Assembly: GCA_050248735.1 (NCBI GenBank)
Contig: JBFWRU010000013.1
Location: 1-64,000 of the forward strand
DNA length: 64,000 nt
From: JACKFE01 sp050248735
Lineage (GTDB): Bacteria; Nitrospirota; Nitrospiria; Nitrospirales; UBA8639
Reading direction: 5' to 3'
The translations under genes were made by a program, and so were the position numbers. The notes under the pieces are model-generated. The model was not told the DNA's origin and did no database searches. It saw nothing but the letters and a program-made list of their open reading frames with translations. This document shows, piece after piece, positions 44,286 through 52,582 of the stretch. Numbering within the stretch: position 1 is the first letter of the stretch; each line of letters starts with the position of its first letter.

Positions 44286-44687
44286 ATGAATCACAGCAAG
44301 GGGTTTTTCGGGCAATTGATGAAACAGGGAATCAGTTTGGTGCTCTGTATGGCATTCGTTCTGGTGACAGCGATTGGCATGCCGAATGTCAGTCTGGCTG
44401 CTGAAGAAGGGACTTCGGAAAGCAACGAGGCCATGTTGGGATTTGGAAGTGGTTTGTTGACCTTGGTTTATCTCCCGGCTAAGACCGTGTATGCCATATT
44501 GGGTTCTGTGGTCAGTGGGCTGACCTATGCCGTAACCGGAGGGGACTGGGAAACCGCAAAATCGGTTTTTGAACCGAGTGTGTATGGAACCTATGTGATT
44601 ACTCCGGATCATTTAAAAGGGAATGAACCGGTTCGGTTTTATGGATCTTCTCCCTATCAAGATGAACCATTGATGACTGAGAAATAA
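44286..44687 (+). CDS. Exported hypothetical protein
   Basis: A 133-aa protein; AAAGGAGGG lies upstream of the ATG at 44286. A signal peptide (ISLVLCMAFVLVTAIGMPNV, SLAAEEG) is followed by a hydrophobic stretch (LTLVYLPAKTVYAILGSVVSGLTYAVTGGD) and a short polar end ending in GNEPVRFYGS. The region LPAKTVYAxxGxxxxGLxYxxTGG resembles a conserved small exported protein seen in several Nitrospirota and Deltaproteobacteria; function unknown. It is 20 nt upstream of the amidotransferase-like gene, in the same direction. Confidence 0.65.
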   Translation: MNHSKGFFGQLMKQGISLVLCMAFVLVTAIGMPNVSLAAEEGTSESNEAMLGFGSGLLTLVYLPAKTVYAILGSVVSGLTYAVTGGDWETAKSVFEPSVYGTYVITPDHLKGNEPVRFYGSSPYQDEPLMTEK

Positions 44688-44707
44688 TAGCCTGCCGTTT
44701 TTCTCCC

Positions 44708-45478
44708 ATGTATAAACCCATCATTGGTGTCACACCGGATTTTAATCCAGGGACCCGCAAGGACATGGGGGGAAAAGAACCCACCTATTTTTTGAGGGCT
44801 CGATATCTCCAAGCGATACAAGAAACAGGGGGAGTACCGATCGTACTTCCCCTGGTCAGAGGCCGGAAACATCATCAGCAGCTGCTGGAGCGATTAGATG
44901 GTCTGTTGGTAACCGGAAGTGGCTGGGATCTTGCCCCTGAACTCTATGGTGAGCGCCAACAATTCCCATTTCAGCGGATGAGCGAAGAAAGGGCGCAGTT
45001 GGAATTAGGGCTTTCCCGGCTGGCCTTTTCTTTAAAAATACCCACTTTGGGAATTTGTGGTGGCATGCAATCCATGAACGTAGCCTTAGGGGGGACGCTC
45101 ATTCAGGATATTTCTTCCCAGGTTCACACCCAACTTCAGCATAGTCCTAAAAAATCTGCCACGAAAATGGCCCATGCCATCCGGATTGAACCCAAAAGCT
45201 TGTTGCACCGGATCGCGAAAAAGCACACCATTCAGGTCAATTCTTCCCACCACCAATCAGTCAAGGCCGTGCCAGACATTTTCCAGGTTACCGCTAGGAC
45301 TTCTGACGAAGTCATTGAGGCCTTTGAGGCAGAATCCCATCCCTTTTGGATAGGCGTTCAATGGCACCCTGAATTTTTATATCGAAAATATCCCATTCAA
45401 AAACGATTGTTTTCAGCCTTTATTCGAGCGGCCAAACGGTATGGTTCTCAAAAAGAGAGCGAACTCGCTCCTCGTTGA
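44708..45478 (+). CDS. Class I glutamine amidotransferase-like (gamma-glutamyl hydrolase, C26 family)
   Basis: A 256-aa cytosolic hydrolase of the PuuD/peptidase C26 type. The opening IIGVTPDFNPGTR, the nucleophile elbow LGICGGMQSMNVALGG (catalytic Cys), NSSHHQSVKAV and the catalytic His in GVQWHPEFLY are all there. PuuD cleaves gamma-glutamyl-GABA; without polyamine genes nearby the substrate here is uncertain. It probably shares a transcript with the exported protein upstream. Confidence 0.9.
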   Translation: MYKPIIGVTPDFNPGTRKDMGGKEPTYFLRARYLQAIQETGGVPIVLPLVRGRKHHQQLLERLDGLLVTGSGWDLAPELYGERQQFPFQRMSEERAQLELGLSRLAFSLKIPTLGICGGMQSMNVALGGTLIQDISSQVHTQLQHSPKKSATKMAHAIRIEPKSLLHRIAKKHTIQVNSSHHQSVKAVPDIFQVTARTSDEVIEAFEAESHPFWIGVQWHPEFLYRKYPIQKRLFSAFIRAAKRYGSQKESELAPR

Positions 45479-45506
45479 TCTTTTTTGAGCAACCTGTTGT
45501 AAAAAA

Positions 45507-45929
45507 TTAAGAAACAGATGAGTCCGGTGGACTGGAATTTCCGGTTGGTTCGGAGGTCAGGGTTGCGGGGGCTGTCCCGGTGGCTTCGGGTTTGCCCGTG
45601 GACTTTACTGCTGCCTCGGGTTTGGGAGCGGGGGGAGTGGCCGGTTTGGATGGTGGAGGGGGTTTGGGTTTTTCGGGTTTAATGCCGCCTTCCCAGTTCG
45701 GGCCGTGGTACATTTCATCGGCCAGTCCTGTTTGTTTCCATTTGGCTTCAAAATCGGCTGCAGCTTTATTGGGTGTTTCTCCAACCCCTACCGTTCGATT
45801 CCAAGGGTACACCCGAGGGGAAATCTGGCAGATGGATCCTTCTTGTCGCATGTACAGGGCGATGGGATTTCCCCGATAGGGCCCCAGGATAATATGTACC
45901 GTTCCCACTAATTCCGGTAAGGATTCCAT
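45507..45929 (-). CDS. Hypothetical protein with a Pro/Lys-rich tail
   Basis: A 140-aa protein from the ATG at 45929, preceded by AGGTAGG; an alternative start at 45944 adds five residues. The first ~75 residues look folded (LVGTVHIILGPYRGNPIALY, then WNRTVGVGETPNKAAADFEAKWK). The remainder is a disordered Pro/Lys/Ala tail (KPKPPPPSKPATPPAPKPEA). The N-terminal pattern occurs in small conserved proteins of unknown role. Convergent with the amidotransferase-like gene. Confidence 0.65.
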   Translation of the reverse strand: MESLPELVGTVHIILGPYRGNPIALYMRQEGSICQISPRVYPWNRTVGVGETPNKAAADFEAKWKQTGLADEMYHGPNWEGGIKPEKPKPPPPSKPATPPAPKPEAAVKSTGKPEATGTAPATLTSEPTGNSSPPDSSVS

Positions 45930-46087
45930 ATGCCTACCTAACAACTGAAAAATGAAGCCAAAATTTAAAAGTTTGGTATAGTGCCATAGCCCTATCAGTA
46001 GTGCAAGATGGACCCAGATATAGAGGGCAAAATTTTTGAGTCTGATTAAGGGGTCAATGAACTAAATGAGGGAGCCTAATCCAGGAG

Positions 46088-46585
46088 TTACCGAGTTAAC
46101 ACGGAATCAGGGCCGGGGTCAGGTTCTGCTTTTTTGAGGAGGAACAGAGCCAGCATTAACACAATGATCACAATCACGTGAAGGCTCATATCCATCAGGT
46201 AATGGCGGAAGACTTCCTCCGGAACGGTGGATTGGTGGGAAAACTCTGCGCCGGCCGTCAAGATCCGTCTGACTGACGCGATGACACCGACATGAAGAAA
46301 TGGCTCCAGGCGGATGCGGTCTGAATGCAGAAATCCAAGAACCGTTCGAAACAGTTCCAATAAAATAATCACCAACAAGAGATCATTCAGTAAAGTAATC
46401 GTGGCGGGAAGAAACGCCTGTTGCACCGACTGGACATAGGCAAACCAACTGTATCCGAACACCAGCATGCCCACGAATAAAAAACTGAGACAGGCGGTGA
46501 TATAGCCCCAGCGATCCAGCCACTGCATCCACCGGACCCATTGTTTGATCGATTCCGGTGTCCAGCCCAGCATAGAATTTTTCAT
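46088..46585 (-). CDS. PsiE-family membrane protein
   Basis: A 165-aa protein with four predicted membrane helices: residues ~28-50 (ITACLSFLFVGMLVFGYSWF), ~60-85, ~105-120 and ~135-155. The conserved PsiE segment LLELFRTVLGFLHSDRIRLEPFLHVGVIASVRRIL is intact. PsiE is known as a phosphate-starvation-inducible protein of unknown function; no Pho box was identified here. It begins 3 nt after the stop of the Cys-repeat gene, so the two are cotranscribed. Confidence 0.85.
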   Translation of the reverse strand: MKNSMLGWTPESIKQWVRWMQWLDRWGYITACLSFLFVGMLVFGYSWFAYVQSVQQAFLPATITLLNDLLLVIILLELFRTVLGFLHSDRIRLEPFLHVGVIASVRRILTAGAEFSHQSTVPEEVFRHYLMDMSLHVIVIIVLMLALFLLKKAEPDPGPDSVLTR

Positions 46586-46588
46586 GTG

Positions 46589-46975
46589 TTAGGCAGTTCC
46601 ACTTTGAGAGGTATTGCCTTCATTCTGTGATCGTACTTGGCCAAAGGATAGATCTTGGATGGCTCCCGACCGGATAGAGTTTCCGCAACACACAATTTCC
46701 TGGAAGCCGGCTCCACCATTCATGACCATCAACCGTAGACCGCAAGAATCGGAACTAACTCTTTTCTCATCCAGGGTCATGCCCACCAGCAGTTGCCCTC
46801 TTTTTCTTCCGCGTCCCTGGCTCAGGGTGGGGACGATGTCTTCTTCAGTCAATTCGTGTCCACAACAGACAATTTTTTCAAACCCCTCCCCTCCGTTCAT
46901 GACCTTCAGGACCAATCCGCAAGAATCGGGGAACCGTTTATGCTCGTCAATGATGTCTCCCTTTTTGAGTGCCAT
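46589..46975 (-). CDS. Tandem Cys-repeat protein, desulforedoxin-like spacing
   Basis: A 128-aa cytoplasmic protein made of two copies of the same unit. Copy 1 (residues ~17-41) reads DSCGLVLKVMNGGEGFEKIV then CCG; copy 2 (~76-100) reads DSCGLRLMVMNGGAGFQEIV then CCG. The final Cys-Cys-Gly after Gly-x-Gly-Phe is as in desulforedoxin/desulfoferrodoxin N-terminal domains, but the first Cys of their CxxC is missing (only SCG remains), leaving three cysteines per unit. It may bind iron or zinc. A strong RBS (GAGGAGA) precedes the ATG. Operon with psiE. Confidence 0.75.
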   Translation of the reverse strand: MALKKGDIIDEHKRFPDSCGLVLKVMNGGEGFEKIVCCGHELTEEDIVPTLSQGRGRKRGQLLVGMTLDEKRVSSDSCGLRLMVMNGGAGFQEIVCCGNSIRSGAIQDLSFGQVRSQNEGNTSQSGTA

Positions 46976-47115
46976 TGCCCGTCTCCTCTAAATGATTATC
47001 GAATGATGCAGGTAAAAAAGTGAGGCTATTCGGCATATTTCAAATTATCTACCGCGTAGCTAAGCAAATTAAACAGGCGAAAGTCCAGAAACGTTGACCT
47101 GGCCTCACATCGCCC

Positions 47116-48204
47116 TCAGATCACAGTCCGGGCCTGTTCTTGTATCTGGGCAAGAAGATTTCGATGATCTGTGATACCGATTAGCTGCTTGATGCGGGTG
47201 GGGTCCACGGGTTGGAAGGGGTAGACAAATTGTTGCTTAACGGCCTGCAATCGAGCCTGCCGGGTTTCAATGGCCCGCACAGTGATGTCCCCTGAATCAA
47301 CCGCCTTTCGGACAGCCTCAATGGCCTGGGTTTCCAGATCACGCGTTTTACAAATGAGCAAGATGTCCACCCCGGCTTGCATGGACCGAACGGCGGCGTC
47401 CCCAACCGATGAATGATTCAGGATCGCCCGCATTTCCAAATCATCGCTAAAAATCAGACCTTGGAAGCCCATTTCCTGACGTAGTAATTTCGACAGAATG
47501 GTATGGGACAGGGTGGCCGGATTACCGGGGTCAAGAGAAGGATAATGGACATGGGCAGTCATCATGGCTTGCAGACCATGATGAACGGCGTATCGGAAAG
47601 GTTTCAACTCCACGGCTTCCAGGCGTTCGCGAGAAGCGGTCACCACAGGCAGTTCCAGATGTGAATCCTTGGTGGTGTCACCGTGACCGGGAAAGTGTTT
47701 GCCGCAAGCCAACACGAGATGATCATGGAGTCCCGCAATGGTGGCGGCGCCCATCAGGCCCACCAGTTCCGGGTCGGTACCAAAAGCTCGATCGCCAATA
47801 ATGGGATTGGCCGGATTGGTGTGTACGTCCAGTACCGGGGCCATGTTCATATTGATGCCGACGGCCCGTAGTTCCTTGGCCGTTACCGCCGCAGCCTGAT
47901 ACGCCAACTCCGTGGAACCGGAATAGGCTACTTTTACAGCCGGGGGAAAAATGGTGAATCCTGAAGGGAGCCGGGAAACCCTCCCCCCTTCTTGATCGAT
48001 CCCAATGAGCAGGGAGGCATCGCCGGCAATGTCCTGCAATTCGTTCGTGAGATGGGCGATTTGCTCCGCATCAATTAAATTCCGGGAAAACAATATTACT
48101 CCGCCCGGTTGATATTCCCTGATCCAGGCTCGAAGGTCCGGAGTAACTTCCGGACCTTCGAAGCCGATCATACAGAGTTGACCGATGCGCTGGGTGAGAG
48201 TCAT
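47116..48204 (-). CDS. nagZ: Beta-N-acetylhexosaminidase (glycoside hydrolase family 3)
   Basis: A 362-aa cytosolic GH3 enzyme that removes N-acetylglucosamine from recycled anhydromuropeptides. The signature KHFPGHGDTTKDSHLELP carries the His-Asp catalytic dyad, and the nucleophile Asp is in FSDDLEMRAI. GIDQEGGRVSRL and APVLDVHTNPANPIIGDRAFG also fit. Single-domain length as in NagZ. It lies 35 nt behind pepA and is probably cotranscribed. Confidence 0.94.
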   Translation of the reverse strand: MTLTQRIGQLCMIGFEGPEVTPDLRAWIREYQPGGVILFSRNLIDAEQIAHLTNELQDIAGDASLLIGIDQEGGRVSRLPSGFTIFPPAVKVAYSGSTELAYQAAAVTAKELRAVGINMNMAPVLDVHTNPANPIIGDRAFGTDPELVGLMGAATIAGLHDHLVLACGKHFPGHGDTTKDSHLELPVVTASRERLEAVELKPFRYAVHHGLQAMMTAHVHYPSLDPGNPATLSHTILSKLLRQEMGFQGLIFSDDLEMRAILNHSSVGDAAVRSMQAGVDILLICKTRDLETQAIEAVRKAVDSGDITVRAIETRQARLQAVKQQFVYPFQPVDPTRIKQLIGITDHRNLLAQIQEQARTVI

Positions 48205-48239
48205 GAAGTGGTGAAACCGCTAGGCCGCGTGAGCGGGTA

Positions 48240-49739
48240 TCATGATTTGTTCAGGAGAAATTGAATCAACAATCGGGTGCCGATGCCTGTGGGGCCTTTG
48301 GGGACATAGGCCCGTTCGGATGTGCTCCAATCGGTGCTTGCAATATCCAAATGAGCCCAGGGGTAATCTCCGATAAATTGTTTCAGAAACAGTGCGGCGG
48401 TAATGGTTCCGCCTCCCCGACCTCCGATGTTGCGCATATCGGCTACGTCGCTTTTGAGTTGTTCGAAATATTCATCCCACAAGGGCAGTTCCCATACGCG
48501 TTCCCCGGCGCCGTCCCCGGCCTTTCGTAAGTCCTGTTTGAGTGAATCGTCCGTCCCCAGCATGCCAATGGCAAATTGTCCCAAGGCTACCACACAGGCT
48601 CCGGTTAGGGTGGCGATGTCAATCACGCAGGCCGGTTTGAGCCGGCTGGCATAGGCCAATCCGTCGGCTAAAATGAGTCGGCCCTCGGCATCGGTGTTTT
48701 GGACCTCGACCGTTTTTCCGGAGAGCATGGTCAGGACATCACCCGGCTTGGTGGCTTTGCCGCCAGGCATGTTTTCGGTGACCGGCAGGATGCCGATGAC
48801 ATTCATCGGGAGTTTCAGTCGTGAGGCGGCCCGAACCGTGGCCAACACTTCTGCCCCTCCGGTCATGTCTGCCTTCATTTGTTCCATATTTTCGGAGGGC
48901 TTGATGGAAATTCCGCCGGAATCAAATGTGACGGTTTTCCCCACCAACACGATCGGCTTTTGGGTTGCCCGTCCTCCCGAATAGGTCAAAATGATGAAGT
49001 GTGGGGGCTCGATGCTGCCGCGCGAGACGCCCAGCAGACCGCCCATGCCCATTTTTTCCATATCCTTTTTCTCAAGTACCTTCAGCCGGATTTTTGATTC
49101 CCTGGCGATCTTCCGGGCTTCTGCGACGATTCGGGACGGCTTCATGACATTGGCGGGGTGATTACACAGGTCTCGGACAAAGCAGGCAGCCTCCCCCAAA
49201 ACTTTACCCCGATTGGCCCCTTCCTTTACCTCTGTGAGGTCAGATCCCTGAGGGGCGATGAGGGTGCATGTTTGCAAGTTTTTATCATTTCGGGAAGAAT
49301 CCGTCCGGTATTCCGTAAAGCGGTAATCACCCAGGATGGCGCCTTCCACCAGAGCCTGTGCTACTAATTCGGAATCGCCGACCGATTTGGGAACTTCCGG
49401 CATCACGCAGGCAAACCCTTTGGCTTTTACTTGTCGCACGCGTTTTGAGGCGATTCCCATGGCTTGTCGGAGGCGCTCCAGGGTCAATTCCTCCCTGGGA
49501 CCCACACCAACTAGCAGGACCCGTTTGGCGGAAACTTTCCCGTTCATATGAACCAGGGCTGCTTGATTCGGTTTTCCTTGGAATTCGCCGCTTTTGTGAA
49601 GGTCGGTCAATTGTCCTCCCAGAGTTTTGTCCAGAGTTTTGATATGTTTTTCCAACGTTTTTTCTTTTTCATAGTCCAAGCACACTAAGACTTCTGTTGC
49701 TGTTTTCGTGATCTCACCGCTTTTCACCTGAATATTCAT
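48240..49739 (-). CDS. pepA: Leucyl aminopeptidase (M17)
   Basis: A 499-aa cytosolic di-metal aminopeptidase. Residues 1-170 form the less conserved N-terminal domain; the catalytic domain has VGKTVTFDSGGISIKP, MKADMTGGAEV, the M17 signature NTDAEGRLILADGL, and IDIATLTGACVVALG. GGAGG lies upstream of the ATG. It hydrolyses N-terminal residues of peptides; some PepA proteins also bind DNA in recombination. Same direction as queE (69-nt gap) and nagZ. Confidence 0.96.
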   Translation of the reverse strand: MNIQVKSGEITKTATEVLVCLDYEKEKTLEKHIKTLDKTLGGQLTDLHKSGEFQGKPNQAALVHMNGKVSAKRVLLVGVGPREELTLERLRQAMGIASKRVRQVKAKGFACVMPEVPKSVGDSELVAQALVEGAILGDYRFTEYRTDSSRNDKNLQTCTLIAPQGSDLTEVKEGANRGKVLGEAACFVRDLCNHPANVMKPSRIVAEARKIARESKIRLKVLEKKDMEKMGMGGLLGVSRGSIEPPHFIILTYSGGRATQKPIVLVGKTVTFDSGGISIKPSENMEQMKADMTGGAEVLATVRAASRLKLPMNVIGILPVTENMPGGKATKPGDVLTMLSGKTVEVQNTDAEGRLILADGLAYASRLKPACVIDIATLTGACVVALGQFAIGMLGTDDSLKQDLRKAGDGAGERVWELPLWDEYFEQLKSDVADMRNIGGRGGGTITAALFLKQFIGDYPWAHLDIASTDWSTSERAYVPKGPTGIGTRLLIQFLLNKS

Positions 49740-49808
49740 ACGCCTCCTTCAGCCATGAAAGTGAATAACCTGGTTCGAAAAATCGATCAGACATTTCCGG
49801 TGTACCAT

Positions 49809-50462
49809 CTATACACCGCGTGCCTGAGGATCCCAAATATACTTATGGAGTTGAATTTGAAATCGTACCGGAAGTCGGTCTTCCAAAATCCATTGCGCCA
49901 AGTGCTGTAATTCCAAAGCTCCAAACACCGGACTCAAGAGAATCGAACAGTGGCTTCCCAAATCATGCCGGTGAATGACCTCTCGGGCCCACTCATAATC
50001 GCCTCGATCCTTGAGGACGAATTTCACCTCGTCTTTTAAGGAAACGTGATCCAGATTGGACCAGAGCATCCGGTCCGTCATTCCGCTGCCTGGGCATTTT
50101 ACGTCCATGATGATCGATGCGCGCGTGTCGACGCCCGAGACATCAAGCGCCCCGCTGGTTTCCAGCATGACGTGGTAGCCAGAATCACAGAGTTTTGATA
50201 ACAATACCAGGGCATCAGGTTGATGCAAGGGTTCGCCGCCCGTCACTTCCACCATAGGACAACCATATGTCTGTACCTTTTCCAAAATCTCCGGGATGGT
50301 CATGGTTGAACCTTCGTAGAACGCATATTCCGTGTCGCACCAGGTACAGCGTAACGGGCAACCCGTCAGACGAATAAAGACGCAGGGAAGGCCGACTTTG
50401 GTCGATTCGCCTTGAATGCTATGAAAGATTTCCGTGATCCGAAGGGATGGCAGAACGGTCAT
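49809..50462 (-). CDS. queE: 7-carboxy-7-deazaguanine synthase
   Basis: A 217-aa radical SAM enzyme of queuosine precursor synthesis, converting carboxy-tetrahydropterin to 7-carboxy-7-deazaguanine. The N terminus ITEIFHSIQGESTKVGLPCVFIRLTGCPLRC shows the family cluster motif (CPLRCTWCD), and TGGEPLHQPD and IMDVKCPGSGM follow. The gene is slightly separated from pepA (69 nt). The other que genes (queC, queD, queF) are not in the window. Confidence 0.95.
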   Translation of the reverse strand: MTVLPSLRITEIFHSIQGESTKVGLPCVFIRLTGCPLRCTWCDTEYAFYEGSTMTIPEILEKVQTYGCPMVEVTGGEPLHQPDALVLLSKLCDSGYHVMLETSGALDVSGVDTRASIIMDVKCPGSGMTDRMLWSNLDHVSLKDEVKFVLKDRGDYEWAREVIHRHDLGSHCSILLSPVFGALELQHLAQWILEDRLPVRFQIQLHKYIWDPQARGV

Positions 50463-50540
50463 AAGCAGGGGATCAAATCCGGTACATCCATGAAGGAAAC
50501 GAAAGGGATTGAACGGTGGAACAAAGCGGCAGCAAGAATA

Positions 50541-51236
50541 TTACGCCCATTGCGTAACCGGCCATCCCTCTTGCCGTGCAATACGGGCCATGCCGCGAAT
50601 GGGATTGACCACCAGGGGATGTCCCACCGCTTTCAAGGTCTGTAAATCTCCTGGGCTATCGCCGTAGGCATAACTCCGTTGTAAATCCAAATTAAACCGC
50701 GAGGCTAACCGTTCGACATGGCGTTGCTTGCCTTCGCCATAAGGTAGTGGAGAGAAAACCCGACCGGTATAGCGGCCCTGGTGGGTTTCCAGTCTTGCGC
50801 CATAGACCAGCGCGACGTCCAACTTGTCTGCCAAAGGCCTCACCAGGAATTCCGGAGAACCGCTCACCAAGGCGACTACGTGACCGGCATCCTGATGGCG
50901 GGATAAGACACCCAAAGCTCGTGGCGATAATCGACGAAATACCACGGTCTCCACATATTCCTGGGCTAACATTTCAATCAGAGACACCTCAAGATCAGTC
51001 AAATAAAACTTGTTGCGACGAAGAGGGCTCAGTGAAAATGGTGGAATATGCTGAAGAAGATAGGCCACACTGTGTCGCAGTTCGGGCCAGCCCACCAGAC
51101 TATCACGCCAGAGATGACGAAAAAACCCGATTTCGATCGAGGATCCAGGCACGAGCGTATTATCCACGTCGAAAAATGCCCCAATCCATGTTTGAGAAAA
51201 GCTCAGGGGAGCGGGGGAAGTGAGTGATGAGGTCAT
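50541..51236 (-). CDS. HAD-IB family phosphatase
   Basis: A 231-aa haloacid-dehalogenase-type hydrolase. Motif I is FFDVDNTLVPGSS (nucleophile Asp and Asp+2), motif II lies in VALVSGSPEF, motif III in the basic region near GEGKQRHVERL, and motif IV in YAYGDSPGDLQTL. The helical cap between motifs I and II fits the SerB/HAD-IB group that includes phosphoserine- and lysophosphatidic-type phosphatases. The ATG at 51236 is preferred over a TTG at 51263, though no RBS is clear. Divergent from tRNA-Leu. Confidence 0.9.
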   Translation of the reverse strand: MTSSLTSPAPLSFSQTWIGAFFDVDNTLVPGSSIEIGFFRHLWRDSLVGWPELRHSVAYLLQHIPPFSLSPLRRNKFYLTDLEVSLIEMLAQEYVETVVFRRLSPRALGVLSRHQDAGHVVALVSGSPEFLVRPLADKLDVALVYGARLETHQGRYTGRVFSPLPYGEGKQRHVERLASRFNLDLQRSYAYGDSPGDLQTLKAVGHPLVVNPIRGMARIARQEGWPVTQWA

Positions 51237-51309
51237 GGGCGACACGTTGGGTATACAGGTCAATGGGTTGGAAAAACTGAATGACCGATTCTAACCCTCT
51301 GTTCTTTCG

Positions 51310-51338
51310 TTGACAAGAACCGCGCCAGGTTTCATAAT
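51310..51338 (+). promoter_or_regulatory. Near-consensus sigma-70 promoter of tRNA-Leu
   Basis: A perfect -35 TTGACA (51310-51315), 17-nt spacer and -10 CATAAT (51333-51338). The tRNA begins 13 nt after the -10 box, so the transcript would start only a few bases upstream of the mature 5' end. Confidence 0.85.
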
Positions 51339-51350
51339 CTGGCCACGAGT

Positions 51351-51434
51351 GCCGAAGTGGTGGAATGGCAGACACGCACGTTTGAGGGGCGTGTGGGGAA
51401 ACCCATGCGGGTTCAAGTCCCGCCTTCGGCACCA
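51351..51434 (+). tRNA. tRNA-Leu (anticodon GAG)
   Basis: An 84-nt class II tRNA. Acceptor stem GCCGAAG pairs with CTTCGGC, followed by A and an encoded CCA. The anticodon stem 51377-51381/51389-51393 encloses the loop TTGAGGG with anticodon GAG at 51384-51386. A long variable arm (GGGG AAA CCC region) and the T arm GCGGGTTCAAGTCCCGC are present. It reads CUC/CUU leucine codons. Confidence 0.97.
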
Positions 51435-51576
51435 ATATCCTATCCGAGTCTTATCCGATCTGTTTCTCATCTCACCCCTTTACATGGCTTACGCCCCCTA
51501 TAATCTAGTACCCTGAAAATCTCCGTAATGAAAACAGGAAGAGCAGGGCCTTCACGTTTTTTGAGGTTTGCCACCA

Positions 51577-52212
51577 ATGGCTCGCACCTGGTATTCACGA
51601 AAAGTCTTTCCGAGGCTGTTGGAATGGAGTATGAAGCAGGCAGCCTTTGGGCCCCTGCGTGAATCCTTGTTGGCTCAGGCCTCGGGGGCAGTGCTGGAGA
51701 TCGGGTTCGGAACCGGGGCGAACGTGCCGTTTTATTCTAGGGGCATAGGTTCGGTCACGGCCATTGATCCCAATCCCGGAATGGTTGCCATCGCCCGGTC
51801 TCATATGCCCAATCCACACAGTTCGGTTAGCCAGGTCAGATGGATCATCGCGTCGGGGGAAGTCCTGCCGTTTCTGACTCATTCGTTTGATTCGGTGGTG
51901 AGCACGATGACCCTGTGCAGTGTGCCAAAAATTTCTTTCGCCATCCAAGAAATTCATCGCGTTCTGAAGCCCGGTGGCAAGTTTTTGTTTTTGGAGCATG
52001 GACTCAGCCCCGATCGCTCGGTCCGACGGTGGCAAGACCTGTTGACGCCCTATTGGAAGCACCTTGGAGACGGCTGTCATCTCAACCGGCCCATGGCTGA
52101 GCTGATTCAATCCCAGTCTTGGGGTATTCCATCCCTGAAAACCTTTTATCTTCCTGGTGTTCCCAAACCCTTTGCCTATTTTTATGAAGGGTGTGCGATG
52201 AAGGGAGGGTGA
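51577..52212 (+). CDS. Class I SAM-dependent methyltransferase (METTL7/UbiE-like)
   Basis: A 211-aa protein from the ATG at 51577 (GAGG ~9 nt upstream). Motif I VLEIGFGTGANVPFY binds SAM; VTAIDPNPGMVAIA, SFDSVVSTMTLCSV and RVLKPGGKFLFLEHG complete the fold. The end (DGCHLNRPMAELIQSQSW, FYEGCAMK) matches the METTL7-like subfamily, thought to methylate small molecules or thiols. It follows tRNA-Leu by ~140 nt and may be its downstream neighbour on the same transcript. Confidence 0.88.
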   Translation: MARTWYSRKVFPRLLEWSMKQAAFGPLRESLLAQASGAVLEIGFGTGANVPFYSRGIGSVTAIDPNPGMVAIARSHMPNPHSSVSQVRWIIASGEVLPFLTHSFDSVVSTMTLCSVPKISFAIQEIHRVLKPGGKFLFLEHGLSPDRSVRRWQDLLTPYWKHLGDGCHLNRPMAELIQSQSWGIPSLKTFYLPGVPKPFAYFYEGCAMKGG

Positions 52213-52582
52213 AAGGCGTCAAATTGAAAAATGGAGTCATTCCGAGAGAACTGCAGGATCTCACCTAGCCTTCACATCTTCAACTTGGGTAAAGGTCCTG
52301 CGTCGATGGCTCAGCACGACATTTTGGTAGTCTTTCTCCTCCCTTGTTTTCTCTCAATCTGCATTGCTTTTCTGTTTGTTTTGAGGGCTTCCTCGGTTTT
52401 TCATCCTCACCCGGGATTATTCTTCTGAACCCAGGCTCCCTTTGACAGAAAAAGGGGATATTTTTTCCGCGGCTCTTCAAATCCTTCCTAATTCTTAATA
52501 CAGTGAATGGACGGGTGGTCGACTCGAAACTCCTTCCGTCAGCATCAAATTTCTTTACCATTCTTCACGCAGGAGTGTGCTG
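52213..52582. other. Intergenic region upstream of the TPR gene
   Basis: About 370 nt. A 65-codon plus-strand frame at 52231-52428 contains one hydrophobic stretch but lacks an RBS. I see no terminator with a T tract and no strong sigma-54-type (GG-N10-GC) promoter that I would trust. Confidence 0.35.

Noticed and set aside
52231..52428. 65-codon frame with one hydrophobic stretch upstream of the TPR gene
   Set aside because: No RBS and no recognisable pattern; the hydrophobic part is short and codon use is unremarkable.
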